DNA of 64,000 nucleotides from Acanthosepion esculentum (lineage: Eukaryota > Mollusca > Cephalopoda > Sepiida > Sepiidae). Shown here in pieces: positions 1 through 10,330 of this stretch. The stretch covers positions 56,594,156-56,658,155 of the forward strand of contig OZ038517.1 of assembly GCA_964036315.1 (NCBI GenBank), in the 5' to 3' direction. A model generated the notes under the pieces. That model made no database searches. It had not been told where the DNA came from and saw nothing but the letters and a program-made list of their open reading frames with translations. The position numbers were made by a program, and so were the translations under genes. Within the stretch, counting starts at the first letter, position 1; every line of letters starts with the position of its first letter.

Positions 1-797
1 ATCGATGAAATTACTGGGTCTGCTTGATGACGATGGAATGTCACCGATTCTGTCAATAATGTTAGAATATCAGAAAGGTGACCCAGCCGATCGAAACCTG
101 CACTGTTTGTCGCTGAAGAGGCTGTCCCTAGTGAGGTGATCAATTACATTTTTGTTGATTATACCTTCAAAAGGTTTGAAACTTAGGAGGCTCATGGGTC
201 TATAATGATGAGTATTACATTGTAATAATTACCATAGCAATTATTATCGTCACGTGGTCATTTCACGACAGCAGCTGTTACTATCGTCATGTGGTAAACA
301 CACATAAATAAAGAAAGTCTATTTTTTTAAAGGAAGTCTTCATTTTATTCCTTACGTTTGCCATCGTTGACATCTATTATCGCAAGGTATTTTCTTTTGA
401 TATACTGTGAAGAGAACAGAGGGATAGATAATAAAACATGTAAAAGCGAATTTAGTCCAAATTTGGGACAGGAAAGTAAAATCTTCAAGTTTATAAAAAA
501 AGCATGTTTTTGTTTTAGATTTTTCGTTAAAATCTTAAAAAACAAATAAACAAAAGACAAAAAGCTACAGAAAATCTACGAACAATGCAGTAAATTATAC
601 AAATTTTCTTTCATGCAATACACATTACATTGAGAGTATTTTTAAATGAATGAATCTTGTATAGAGATTATCTCTCGCGGTGTGTGTGTACTGATAACAA
701 AACTAAAATTTCAAAAAAAGAATTCATTTTGCTTCTTTATCATTTGTAGACTAAACAGCACGGAAATAAACACGCATCTATCTATATAAACCCCGAC
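1..797. other. No recognisable feature
   Basis: AT-rich sequence with no coding-like frame, repeat or RNA signature that I can recognise. The two short opposing frames around 345-560 are low-complexity and look like chance. Confidence 0.6.
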
Positions 798-799
798 AT

Positions 800-1240
800 G
801 GTGTTCAAATTAATTCTCTATTTCTTTTATGCGACGTGGATCTTCAGGGCGTTGGCGATCATGGCTCTCCACAATTTCTTGTCCTCTGTAGCTCTCAAAT
901 TTTGTCACCTCGCCATCTCCTTCAAACATTTCCGGCATCCATTCACTCAACCTCGACAAGTAGATTATGCATTGCTTTCCTCTGTCTCTCCTGACCTCAG
1001 TCCCTCCTGTGAGTATCAAATTTTACATGCCGTCTTTCCTTATTATGCGCCTAGAAATTTCAGCTGCCTCTTCCTGGTGTTAAATAGGTGTCATTTTTGT
1101 TTCCGTTTTCTCTAATACTTCAACGTTTTTCACATGCTTGCCCCAAGATATTCTCAGCATCTTTCTGTAAAACGACAATTCTGTTGCTTCAAGTCTCGTG
1201 AAGTCAAGTCATCAGTAACGAGATTGTTCAGCATTTACTG
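800..1240 (-). mobile_element. RTE-like LINE fragment (RT C-terminal region)
   Basis: Read on the minus strand, broken frames give the C-terminal block of an endonuclease/reverse-transcriptase type non-LTR element: a histidine/cysteine-poor tail with LILTG, KRxRGKQ and ATKDRxLWR-like spacing. The same block recurs at 18985-19130 and 37255-37615 (minus) and 53615-53885 (plus), so it is a dispersed family. No RT catalytic core is present here. The copy is a dead fragment, and assignment to RTE rather than another LINE clade is tentative. Confidence 0.55.
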
Positions 1241-1392
1241 CCATATAGAAGGAATGATGTTACGTAACAATTCAATACATCTCCAGTATTTCTAATATCA
1301 ATCAGTTAACTGCCATACATGGGTGATCATCTCTCTTACGATTCATGACTGACTAGGCAGAAATTTTTCCCTCAGTAGATTTCCGTTTCTTT

Positions 1393-1592
1393 CTAGATTG
1401 GTTACCAACCAAGACTATAGTCACAAGTCTGTCTTACTATTCAACCCATAGCTAGGGGAGAAGAGATTAGTTCATTCCTTTCCCAATAGTATTTGCGAGT
1501 AAGTGAATGTAACGAACCCGACTGGAATTCGAACTCGACTCTACGATTTCTCACTCCAAGTCGACATCCATTACTCCACAACACCTCCCACT
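1393..1592 (-). mobile_element. tRNA-derived SINE
   Basis: The minus strand carries a Pol III B-box-like GTTCGAATTCC (in the segment around 1525-1545) and a body shared with copies at 46785, 52868 and 59815 and with the second half of the 5S-headed SINEs at 6160, 24600 and 57455. The body includes the shared stretch reading AACGAACCC on the plus strand. No 5S head is visible in this copy. Confidence 0.65.
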
Positions 1593-1659
1593 ACAAGTAA
1601 TAATATTATAGATAATATAAATGCATTAAAATCTACAAAAAAATGTCCTCTTTTCTTTA

Positions 1660-2485
1660 TTAGAATGTTCGGAAAGTAATTGCCCATTTCATTGCTATGA
1701 ATTATGAGTCAACCAACTAAGGCCCAACCCTCTTTAAATAATAAGTACGTCTAGAATTATTTTATCTCTTTTATCCGACAATGTGCCGTTCATAGTGCAT
1801 TTCAGAGATTAATTCAGCAAACCTATAAAAGGGGGATTTGGATTTTGCTGGAGAACCGAACACAACGTTTAACTATCTCAGCCATGTATTAACTGGGAAT
1901 GAAAACCATTCATTTTTGCGTTGCATTGTTACAAGTGATGAAAAATGGATTTTGCATGTCAACGAAAAAGAAAGACAATGGTTATCAGAAAAGAAAATTC
2001 TCGTGTCGTCACCAAAACAAGGATTCCATCATCCTCAGAATCCATTATTTTGTTTTTTGTTGTTTTTTTTTGTTTTTTTCATGTTTCACATGAAAAGTGT
2101 CGTTTATTACGATCTTTTGGAAGCATAGAAGGACAATCCTTGTAGATGTTTACTGATCATGGAATGCGTTATGCTTTGGTCTTCAGCATGGCTATGCAAA
2201 ATACAGCTAAGAAAAAAATAAGATCGTTAGAACGGTGGGTTCTTCCACATCCTTCACATACCCCAGATTTTCATTTGTCTGAGTCACTAAAAGAAATTTT
2301 CATAAATAGCAAAAAAAAAACAGAAACAAAGTTTCGGGGAAAACCACCAAAATTTATTTAAACTTGCAATCTGAAATGTACCTTCAATTGATCTGCAGTC
2401 GTTGAAAATGCAGATGATTACATGTTTGATAAATAATATTTCAATAAATTGAAGTTAAAACGTAATTAATTTTCGAACACACTAA
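1660..2485 (+). mobile_element. Internally deleted mariner relic
   Basis: Left end TTAGAATGTTCGGAAAGTAA and right end (reverse complement TTAGTGTGTTCGAAAATTAA) form imperfect inverted repeats. A TA precedes the left end at 1658-1659; the right flank reads TC, so the TA duplication is damaged or lost. Inside, broken frames show mariner transposase blocks: SDEKWILHVNE around the first catalytic Asp (about 1945-1975), SSPKQGFHHPQ, and a decayed region before the third catalytic residue ending HPSHTPDFHLSESLK (about 2240-2300). At 826 bp it is shorter than a full mariner (about 1.3 kb), and it has stops and frameshifts. Confidence 0.8.
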
Positions 2486-2792
2486 TCTTTATTAGATGTT
2501 TACTGATCGGTAGCATCTTGATACGACGGACATATAATACGATACGAAAATAATACGATAAGAAAAATGTACCAACATAAATAGGACTTCAAATTACACA
2601 ACACACTCAATGAAGATCTCGTGATGTGAATTTTAACCTGAAACATATCGTTTTAATAAAAATAGATTGAATATAATTTACTCAGATAAAGATGCATTGA
2701 AAGCGCAATGATTTTCGGGTGCACTGCGATTAATATACAACAGGGTTGTTTCAGTTTATCATCTTTTCTTATTAAATTAATAGTGAAATAGT

Positions 2793-2883
2793 GAAAATGC
2801 AGATGATTACATGTTTGATAAATAATATTTCAATAAATTGAAGTTAAAACGTAATTAATTTTCGAACACACTAATCTTTATTA
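2793..2883 (+). repeat. Second copy of mariner right end
   Basis: This 91-bp segment repeats 2404-2494 with no mismatch noticed, at a 389-bp offset. It contains the right inverted repeat of the 1660-2485 mariner plus its flank. It begins just after the first 245-bp block ends, which points to a local duplication rather than a second insertion. Confidence 0.85.
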
Positions 2884-2929
2884 CAACTGTCTGACAATTA
2901 GAAAAACAGAAAGAATGAGGATTAAAAAG

Positions 2930-3680
2930 TAACCCGAGGATATGCAATGAGACACTCTGAAGGTTAGCATCAGCCATGGAAGGTGAAAAGGGTTATCTCT
3001 GATGATTAAAAGAGAGCAGTTTCATTTTGGGGGCGTTAAAATTGACAAACCATTTCTTGGCCCAGTTAACAACAGATTGTAGGTCATTTTTTTAGATCAG
3101 CTGCCAATCTGACCTTATTGAACCGCTTACTATTAAGACATGGATAATTGTTGTGCCATCAGCATAGATACTGAGTTGGAATTGATGCCATCAAGAATAT
3201 CGTTAATTAAAATTAGAAACAACGTATGTCGAAGGATAGAGCCATGGGCGACGCCTGCATTAATGTAAAAAGATCTAGAAGAGTGACCGTTCAAGACAAT
3301 TTTCATTTCGCTATTCGATAAGAAAAACTGAATCAGTTTAAAAATTTGTCCCGAAAATCCACAACCTTTCAATTGTGAAGATCAATATGCCAAACCTTGT
3401 AAACAAGTCCGAGCTTCACCATTCTTATCTAAAGCTTGATAGACCCTTTCGACAATAATCGTTAATATCAACGGTTGACATAGAGAAGACTTATCTGAAA
3501 GAAGACCCAGAGATGCTAGACGCTTAACCAATATATACTTTTTTTACAGCGATCCAACGAAATGGTGAATATACGAGACAGTTTTGAAAACTCCTGTTTG
3601 TCAAACACTTCAAAAGAGTCTAAAACTTAATCGATGTAAAACAGAGATCCAAGTTTGCATCAAAAGCAGAAATTTACCAA
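2930..3680 (-). mobile_element. LINE family 1 reverse transcriptase fragment
   Basis: The minus strand encodes part of a non-LTR RT palm: FKLIQFFLSNSEMKIVLNG, then GVAHGSILRHTLFL (a degraded form of the family's GVPQGSILGPTLF motif) and LINDILDGINS. The region where YADD should follow is scrambled. The same family is present at 27755-29400 and 38695-39740. It sits inside the TIR element at 2510-4164 and is a pseudogene fragment. Confidence 0.75.
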
Positions 3681-3685
3681 TTAGA

Positions 3686-3930
3686 ACGAAAATAATACGA
3701 TAAGAAAAATGTACCAACATAAATAGGACTTCAAATTACACAACACACTCAATGAAGATCTCGTGATGTGAACTTTAACCTGAAAAATACCGTTTTAATA
3801 AAAATAGATTGAATATAATTTACTCAGATAAAGATGCATTGAAAGCGCAATGATTTTCGGGTGCACTGCGATTAATATACAACAGGGTTGTTTCAGTTTA
3901 TCATCTTTTCTTATTAAATTAATAGTGAAA
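3686..3930 (+). repeat. Direct repeat of 2544-2788
   Basis: A 245-bp block repeated at a 1142-bp offset with only a few substitutions, for example near the GTGAACTTTAACC segment. Both copies lie within the 2510-4164 TIR element. Confidence 0.85.
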
Positions 3931-4284
3931 CAATATAGGAAACGAAAATTTTTAAATATAAATAAAAATAAACTGAGTTGAAATTAGTTAAAATCTAATT
4001 TCTAAAACTATCTAGATAAAGTAAAATTCAAATATTCAAGCAATTTTAATAACTCGTCGCGAAATTTATGACAATAAACATTTTCTTTTCCTCATGTCTT
4101 AGAAATTACTAACACAGTCGAGAGCAAGTATAAACGAGAAATGTCCGTCGTATCAAGATGCTACGACCAAATCTAAATCAGTTCTCATAAACCTTAATTC
4201 AAATCGGATTATGTTACTTTTGCCTTGACTGGTTCTGAATTCATTGTACATTTCGGAGATCAGAAGTTAGTATTTATATTATTT

Positions 4285-4735
4285 ACTGTCGGACTAATGT
4301 ACTAATATTTATTGTTCTCTGGCCTTCTTCAAGAAATTTCGAACTGGACCCTTTATTTATTCTATAAGAGTAGATACTACTCGTTATGCTGTCGATGTCT
4401 AGTGATATATAATTTTGTTCTTTTTATTAAGTTGAGTCATAAGTTATTTCCATTTTGGGGAACCAGTTGTTATGACGAACGTATCATCATGACTATAAAT
4501 CATATGTGGGAGTTAAGAATTAATTTGAAATACACTAACATCCTTTACCTTTTGCACGACAATGGCAGCGTACACAGTGGATGAAAAAGCAAAAAGAAAA
4601 TCTTCTCTTTGGCAACGCAAGACCGCATACAACTAAAATAACAATAACTTTGGTACTTGGTTAATTTGGTCTGTCGCACTGACCATATTCACCTGACCTT
4701 GGCACCAACTCATTGACCTCTTTTCAATCACTGCA
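4285..4735 (-). mobile_element. Family A repeat (PLE terminal-repeat-like), antisense
   Basis: The minus strand contains the family's recognisable blocks: a GAAGAAGGCC segment, the AAATAAAGGGTCCAG-like stretch, and a degraded tRNA-like part with a TTGGTGCCAA...GTTC arrangement. Other copies lie at 4915, 9295, 18095, 41100, 46300 and 55305. Copy boundaries are approximate. Confidence 0.5.
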
Positions 4736-4914
4736 AAACTCTTTGACATGGAAAACTTTCTTTAATGAAAATTAGAGTCAAGAGTTTGAAAAATCTGAAA
4801 ATCAAAAATCAGCGGAATTTACTCAAAATGTAACGAAAACCATGTCATTGCAAATAATGGTGAATATATAATTGACTATTTGCATCGTTCAGACTGTTGT
4901 CCTCATCTTAGGAA

Positions 4915-5600
4915 CACATGGCCCAATAGATAAAGCGTGAAAATGACTTTTGTGTTTGTTTGTTGTTTTTTTTTTGCTTTTTTAGCATTTCATCCCTAGC
5001 AATGCGGGAGTGTCACAAGTACCCAAGGGCTACAGAGAGTGTAAGTAAGGGAAAAGACTGGGTATGAGGGGTGAGGAAAGGATAAAAAGAAGAATGGAGG
5101 TGGATAAAAAGAAGAACGAGGATCAAGGGATCAGAATATGTCGATTGACATTACATTTAAATTTTTGAAGATTATAGTTGTCAGGGAAGCAAGTAAGAGG
5201 AAAGGAATTCCACTGTCGGGAAGTGCAAGAGAAGAGTTGAAATAGAAGAGGCAGTTACATTTAACTATTTCGACAGTAAAAGGGTGGGACTGAGATACCA
5301 AACTAGTAGGACGCTTAAATCTTGACCTAAATAGTTGTGAGTTCAATACCTGGCCACAGCAGAGGGAACTAAAGAGAATTAACTGATACTGAGCCATGGC
5401 ACGTGGAATTACAACAATCTACTCTCGTGGAGTAAATAAAGGGTTTGGTTCGAAATTTCAACGTATATCACCTGAAGAAGATCGGAGCGTGCAACAGCCG
5501 AAACGTCATGAATATGGCAATAAAGATGAAGGCAACAGTCCAAACGATGTAAATAGTTACAATACCTCATCTCAGAAATATAAACAAAAATATAATTGTA
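4915..5600 (+). mobile_element. Family A repeat split by a LINE fragment
   Basis: A tRNA-like head (TGGCCCAATAGATAAAGCG at 4920-4938) is separated from its B-box-like continuation (GAGTTCAATACCTGG near 5339-5353) by an antisense LINE 3' segment. The tail then reads CCTGAAGAAGATCGGAGCG, GCCGAAACGTC and a GATGTAAATAG segment to about 5580. A short antisense family A end lies just upstream at about 4850-4912. The CTGAAGA...GAAAC arrangement resembles a hammerhead core but lacks a usable stem III. Confidence 0.6.
4970..5335 (-). mobile_element. LINE family 1, 3' end fragment
   Basis: Antisense 3'-terminal sequence of the family seen at 20725, 27755 and 38695. Shared blocks include TTGACATTACATTTAAATTTT and AGTGCAAGAGAAGAGTT, and a poly-T stretch at 4965-4982 corresponds to the element's A-rich tail. 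It is inserted within a family A repeat. Confidence 0.65.
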
Positions 5601-5689
5601 TTTTATATTTTGAAAAATAAAATTGATAAGCAAAAACGAAAATTGTGATTCAACCCTACTTAATATGCGTGAATCTAAATCTCTTCTAA

Positions 5690-5762
5690 TCCGCCTTAGG
5701 GATTAACTTCACAATTATCACGCTACCAAATTTAGGAACCAACGCTTTAATCCAGGAAGCTA
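5690..5762 (-). repeat. Short family A fragment
   Basis: Contains the antisense tRNA-like block (ACTTCACAATTATCACGCTACC followed by AAATTTAGGAACC) also present at 41305 and 46355. Too short for more. Confidence 0.4.
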
Positions 5763-5884
5763 TCCTCATTTGATGTGGTTAATACAAAATTGCTGGGAAA
5801 TCACCTTTCTTAAGTCTTCCTGACATGAGGTTTCTTTATTTTACTATTGTCAACTCTCATCTGCTGCAGGGGAAGTGGAAGATG

Positions 5885-6052
5885 ATTAAATTATTAATTA
5901 TTTAAATGCAATGTCAATCTTTATCTTCTGTTTTCTGTCTTTTTATTGTTCTCTCCCCTTCATAACGTTTCCTTTACTCATATTCTCTCACTCAGTAACT
6001 CCCTACGTCTTACTGACTTTATTGCCTTGCTTGGGGGTGAAATGATTAAAAT
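5885..6052 (+). mobile_element. LINE family 1, 3' end
   Basis: Sense 3'-terminal segment ending GACTTTATTGCCTTGCTTGG, matching the ends of the copies at 16480-17035 and 55345-55650. It is non-coding debris. Confidence 0.65.
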
Positions 6053-6159
6053 ATTTCTTTAGTATTTCATTCATCTTAATTTAGTTGATTTTTATAGCAA
6101 CTACTCAAACCATTTTTCCAAGATCATAATAAGCATTACTGATCGAAACTAAAATTAAG

Positions 6160-6425
6160 GCTTACATCCACATTACGTGGAAACACTGGTTCCCGTACGA
6201 TCACTAAAGTTAAGCAACCTTCGAGCCTGGGTGACCTCTTGGGAATATTAAGTTCTGTAAGCATGGATATGCGGGTGGTGTAATAAATAATCGCTCGGAA
6301 TAGTTAAACGGAGAACCGAGTTCAAATTACCGTTGGGTTCGTTATATTCACTTATCTTCGGAAAGGTATGAATCTACTTCTCCCCCAGCTATGGGTTAAT
6401 TATTAAAACCTGTATCACTAAATCA
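6160..6425 (+). mobile_element. 5S rRNA/tRNA chimeric SINE
   Basis: The head follows 5S rRNA order: TTCCCGTACGATCACTAAAG, TTAAGCAACC, a GAGCCTGGGTGACC segment and CTTGGGAATATTAAGTTCTG, which correspond to 5S helices and the internal Pol III promoter. It is followed by a tRNA-like part (GCGGGTGGTGTAATAAATAA, then GAGTTCAAATTACC as B-box) and a shared tail. Known class: 5S-headed SINEs (SINE3). The two Pol III promoters in tandem are seen directly; activity is not. Confidence 0.8.
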
Positions 6426-7394
6426 TTATCTCAAAAATATTCTTACAATCTAAAAATATTTTCTGGCTTTAAATAACCTGAAAATGGCTAATAAGCCGTA
6501 GAATCAAAAAAATAAGCTCGCGGCGAATCTCAAACCTGCATCCCTTTTATCTCAGGAAAGATGCCTGTGTACGATAGCGTTTCTACCGATTGATCAGTTC
6601 TAACACTGAAACTCAGCCTCAATATTCTCCAGTTGTTCGGTGCCATATTTCTTATTGCTTTTGCGTATCCAAATAGCGCAGTACTAGTATGTTATTTTAT
6701 TTCTTTGCATTATAAAACATTATTAAATTTTACCAAGTATTTCTTTCATCTTTATTTCATTTGCTTTACATCGGAACTACTCAGGTCGTCAGTCTATGGC
6801 CGCTAATAAACAACACTAATCAGAAATACGCACAAGACGACCAAGAAATTGGAATTTTTCCTTGAACTTGCTTCCATCATAATTCTATACGAATCGATTT
6901 AGCAAGTTGAACACACTTTAAACAAATCTTGTTTGCATTCCTTTCTCAGTCTATAATTCGACAAGATCCACTCAATAGATTGTTACTTTTAAACTAAGTA
7001 CCGATTTTCTGGACATCAGGCTCAGACAATAGAAATAGAAGGATGGAAACGAATTATTAAGTACTTCAATGGAATTACCGTTTGTATTACTTTTGTTCTT
7101 ATCTCTGAATTAATTCATCCGTTTCTCAACATTGCCAAACTCTTCTTGAGCTTCCCTGAAGAAAGTACACATTAATATGCTCTCAGACATGTGCAGAATG
7201 TAATTACTAATTTGGAAGTACGCCACTTACAGCAGACGTAATCAATATATCTGAAGAGGTAATATTTTAAGTTCAGATGCGAACAGATCTTGTAAATTTT
7301 ACACCCACTTCGTCGAGGTATCAACTGGCTAGTCGCAGTCAGTGCTTCGAAAACCAAACTAATGACATTCCATTATCACCGAGCAGAGCCTGAA
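6426..7394. other. No recognisable feature
   Basis: AT-rich unique-looking DNA. No repeat, splice-bounded frame or RNA motif recognised. Confidence 0.5.
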
Positions 7395-7723
7395 TTTTCA
7401 CCTATCACGACGAACGGATGTTCTCTTAGGAAGGAGCCATGTTTTCTGTGCCTATTGGGACAGTCAAGCCAGAACTCGAAACTCGTGCATACCATACATC
7501 GATAAAGCTAATGAAAAAATGGTCTATTCCCCTACCACTCGAGTAAGGTTCCTGCTATCATCTACCTTTATAAAAGCTAGATAAGACCGATAATAGAATA
7601 CTGTTGGCATATATTGACATGAGTTAGGCAATCTTTACTTTCTAGTCTCGATAGAGCCCGAACGCGTCCCTGAGTCTTTGTGAGTGATGAATTATTTTCC
7701 ATCCTGCACCCCATTTCCTCACA

Positions 7724-7818
<95 letters not shown>

Positions 7819-8065
7819 TTCTTCCATTGAAAGTGTTCAGACCAAATGCATTCCTTATCCCACCAGTTCTAACCTTCACGGCTAAAACCCGTAATGCTGC
7901 TAACATTGTAGCGGTCCACCTTCATTGCATTCGTATTCCAATGGTGAGACGAAAGAAAGATAGAAATGTTTAACGTCTGCAATACCTTATAAATCATGAA
8001 CCATTTCGTTTTGATCAGGTGGAAATACAGTAAAGACATATCAGAAATGTGTTCAGACAAATTGC
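7395..8065 (+). mobile_element. LINE family 2 fragment (RT C-terminal region)
   Basis: Broken plus-strand frames carry the C-terminal block of a jockey/CR1-like element: a KANEKMVYS segment, an IRPIIEYCW-like segment, then the stretch encoding DELFSTLQP-type sequence before the microsatellite and KVFRPNAF after it. Antisense copies with longer frames are at 30990-31770 and 14790-15420, and a sense copy is at 51985-52420. A (CA)n(CT)n array interrupts it. Confidence 0.7.
7725..7813. repeat. (CA)n-(CT)n microsatellite
   Basis: About 43 bp of CA followed by about 44 bp of CT. It lies inside a LINE 3' coding region, at the place where the homologous copy at 52125-52160 has CAGACGAAATGTCGTAAACC followed by TCTCG. 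Confidence 0.95.
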
Positions 8066-8185
8066 ATTCCTTATCCGCGAGAAGAATGAAAGATAGAAGT
8101 GTTTAACGTTTCCTGCAATACCTGATGCATAATGAACCATTTCGTTTTAATCAGGTGGATAGATGGAAAAGATATCGGAGACGCC
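7945..8185 (+). repeat. Imperfect tandem duplication, period about 130 bp
   Basis: The block from GAAAGATAGAAATGTTTAACG through CATGAACCATTTCGTTTTG recurs as GAAAGATAGAAGTGTTTAACG and AATGAACCATTTCGTTTTAA. The GTGTTCAGAC...GCATTCCTTATCC segment of the LINE is also repeated at 8050. This is duplication of LINE 3' sequence. Confidence 0.7.
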
Positions 8186-8584
8186 AGTAGAAAGAGACAG
8201 ACTGATAGGCACAAAGTTTCTGTTTTAACGCCTGTTTCAGTGAAATGGATAAAAAAAAGTTGTCAATTTCAAATCTTTTCATTTGTACACCCTTACTTCT
8301 TAAAATAACGACCAGCATTTATATACATGCCTGTTATTGCAATATTTTGTTAAAGTTGTTAATCTCAAATATTTAACGATGCATTAGGGGAATTTCTCTA
8401 TATATATATTTCATTGTCGTAGAACTCGCCATGAGCTTAATCATTAAATCAAGAATTAAGATTCATCAGAAAATTCAAATAGGAAAAGCTTAAACTTTTC
8501 ACGAGTTCTAGTTGTATATATATTTAATGTAATATTTTAATATAGTATTTTATTAATAAATATCACAATAAAAGGCTCGAGAGC
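8066..8584. other. Tandem-duplicated LINE tail, then unique AT-rich DNA
   Basis: Up to about 8185 this is the second unit of the duplication. From 8186 onward nothing is recognised. Confidence 0.5.
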
Positions 8585-8750
8585 CACTCAAGTTAGAGGG
8601 CTACAGTCAAAATGGTAATGATGAATGATATGTGTGAAGAGAGGATGGTAAGAAGTGAAGATTATACGGATAAGGAGAAGAGACTTGAAGTCAAGAGCAA
8701 TGTATTGAGGGAAGCACCTCCGCCGGAATCAGATCCATAAAAAACTGTCT
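8585..8750 (-). mobile_element. LINE family 2, 3' end fragment
   Basis: Starts with GAGAGCCACTCAAGTTAGAG, nearly the same as the start of the antisense LINE at 31008. It continues with decayed sequence corresponding to the end of the ORF and the 3' region. Confidence 0.6.
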
Positions 8751-9294
8751 TTATATAATATATATTGCATAATTAGATATGGATGGATGCAAATTAGATA
8801 TCTTACCTTATATAATCGTGGATAGTGCGAGATTTGGGGGGGGGGGTTTAATGATCAGTTTTTACGCAAAAATACACATTTTTTTCCTGAAGGGGTTAAA
8901 ATTCATGCAAAAAATGCAGGGACCGCACTATTCGAGGGTGGGCTGAAAATTTCCTAGTCTGTCTATGAAGGGGTGATGCTAGAGCTGTGAAATCATGCAC
9001 GTATTAATTTCAACTCTTATTAATAACTGCATTCTTGCTCTCTGGGTAAACTAACTTCTGACTGTTCAAAGGATACTTCAAAAGTAACTAGTAGCGATTT
9101 CTCTTGAAAATGGATAAAATTTACGAAAGGCTGTCGACATAATCAGTCTATGAACTTTTCAGTCGACCCTCATACATGAAGTTGGTTTATATACAAATAT
9201 ATACGGTTAATAATTTTTATTGCTCTTTATTCTAATAAGTTTGCCTTTATCAGAAAAATATAGATTCCTTAACAGGAGATATCAGTCTATATTT
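8751..9294. other. No recognisable feature
   Basis: Unique-looking DNA with a run of G (8836-8846). Confidence 0.5.
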
Positions 9295-9565
9295 CTGACA
9301 TTAGGTATTGTAACTATTTACACTATTTGCATAGTTCGCACTATTGTCCTCATATTTATTGTCATATTCTCGACATTTCGGTCGTTGCACGCTCCGGCCT
9401 TCTTCAGAACTAGAACACTCTATCCCTGTGGACGAAATAAAGAGATCAGTTCGAATTTCCAACGTATATCACATGAAGAAAGTTGGAGCGTACAACGGTC
9501 GAAACGTCGAGAATTATAAAGATGAGGACAATAGGCCGAACTATGTAAATAGTGTAAATACTTAA
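9295..9565. repeat. Two family A ends in inverted orientation
   Basis: About 9300-9408 is the antisense and about 9455-9562 the sense version of the same family A tail, separated by about 50 bp. Antisense blocks: ACTATTTACACTATTTGCAT, GACATTTCGGTCGTTGCACG and CTCCGGCCTTCTTCAG. Sense blocks: GAAGAAAGTTGGAGCG, CGGTCGAAACGTCGAG and ATGTAAATAGTGTAAATA. A transcript could fold into a long imperfect hairpin. Confidence 0.8.
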
Positions 9566-10204
9566 GAGGTGTGTGTGCGAAAATCACAGTAGACAGTCTT
9601 TTTAACTGTTACTTAAAGGCTTAATATATTCCGAATATTTTCAATTGAAAAACTCCTTTTTACAATTACAAATAACAGACGAGATATTGCATTAAAACAA
9701 GTATATATTAAATTGAAATTTCTTTTATATCACGATAGAATATGTAAATGACAGAATTATAATTTTTTTTCTCTTACTGATTCTTATATTATATCTTATT
9801 TCATAGAGATCTGAATAAACGTTGCTTAATTTCATTAGGTATCTCAGAGTCTTTGTTTAGGCATAAAAGTCAAAAATTAAAGATTCATTTTATAAATAAG
9901 ATTAAAATACATTAATAATTAAACATGTCTCAATAACATTTTAATAATCTCGGTCCAATAAGAAGCAACGTAATTGCTCTATTATTTAAACATTAAATCA
10001 ATGTCAGCAATCACTGTCCTGTTGTCAACTCTGAATAATAGCAGAGAATGAGGAAGAAGATGACATTATTCATTTTTACTAGTATTTCTATCATTTTAAT
10101 TTCAGTCGCTTTCTATTGTGTAATGAGGACGTTGTAACACATAATAAAACAAGTCTTAATCTCTCATATTTAACAGTACATTTTATTCAACGCTTAATTT
10201 CGTC

Positions 10205-10207
<3 letters not shown>
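9566..10207. other. No recognisable feature
   Basis: AT-rich DNA without a recognised element, directly downstream in the PLE's orientation of its (AT)n end. Confidence 0.5.

Positions 10208-10264
<57 letters not shown>
10208..10264. repeat. (AT)28 array at the PLE 3' end
   Basis: Pure AT dinucleotide array starting a few bases beyond the hammerhead motif on the minus strand. The other hammerhead copy (42871-42918) is followed by an (AT)n array at the same distance. Confidence 0.95.
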
Positions 10265-10266
<2 letters not shown>

Positions 10267-10316
10267 TTCACAGACAGTACTGTTTCGCTGTATCACAGCT
10301 CCTCAGTGCGACTAGA
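10265..10316 (-). ncRNA. Hammerhead ribozyme motif, PLE-borne
   Basis: On the minus strand the conserved core is in order: CTGAGGA (10306-10300), stem II GCTGT/ACAGC with loop GAT (10299-10287, five perfect pairs), GAAA (10286-10283), a short stem III (ACA/TGT around loop GTAC) and the cleavage triplet GTC (10275-10273). Stem I has five pairs between TCGCA before the core and TGTGA after the triplet, one of them G-U. Short stem III is typical of hammerheads in Penelope-like elements. Predicted cleavage is 3' of 10273. Activity is inferred, not shown. Confidence 0.65.
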
Positions 10317-10330
10317 CTTCCGAATGCCTC

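Larger units (their letters stand above)
2510..4164. mobile_element. TIR element of unknown superfamily with rearranged interior
   Basis: A 24-bp sequence beginning GTAGCATCTTGATACGACGG at 2510-2533 recurs perfectly in inverse orientation at 4141-4164. Between these ends lie two direct copies of a 245-bp block (2544-2788 and 3686-3930), an extra copy of a mariner right end (2793-2883) and a piece of an antisense LINE (2930-3680). Removing 2789-3930 would leave a compact element of about 0.5 kb, so the original was probably a MITE later enlarged by duplication and insertion. No transposase is visible and no clear target duplication was found. Confidence 0.65.

Noticed and set aside
5460..5510. 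Hammerhead ribozyme in the family A tail
   Set aside because: The core words CTGAAGA and GAAAC are present, but an extra A offsets stem II and stem III is a loopless ACGT. A monomer could not form the fold.
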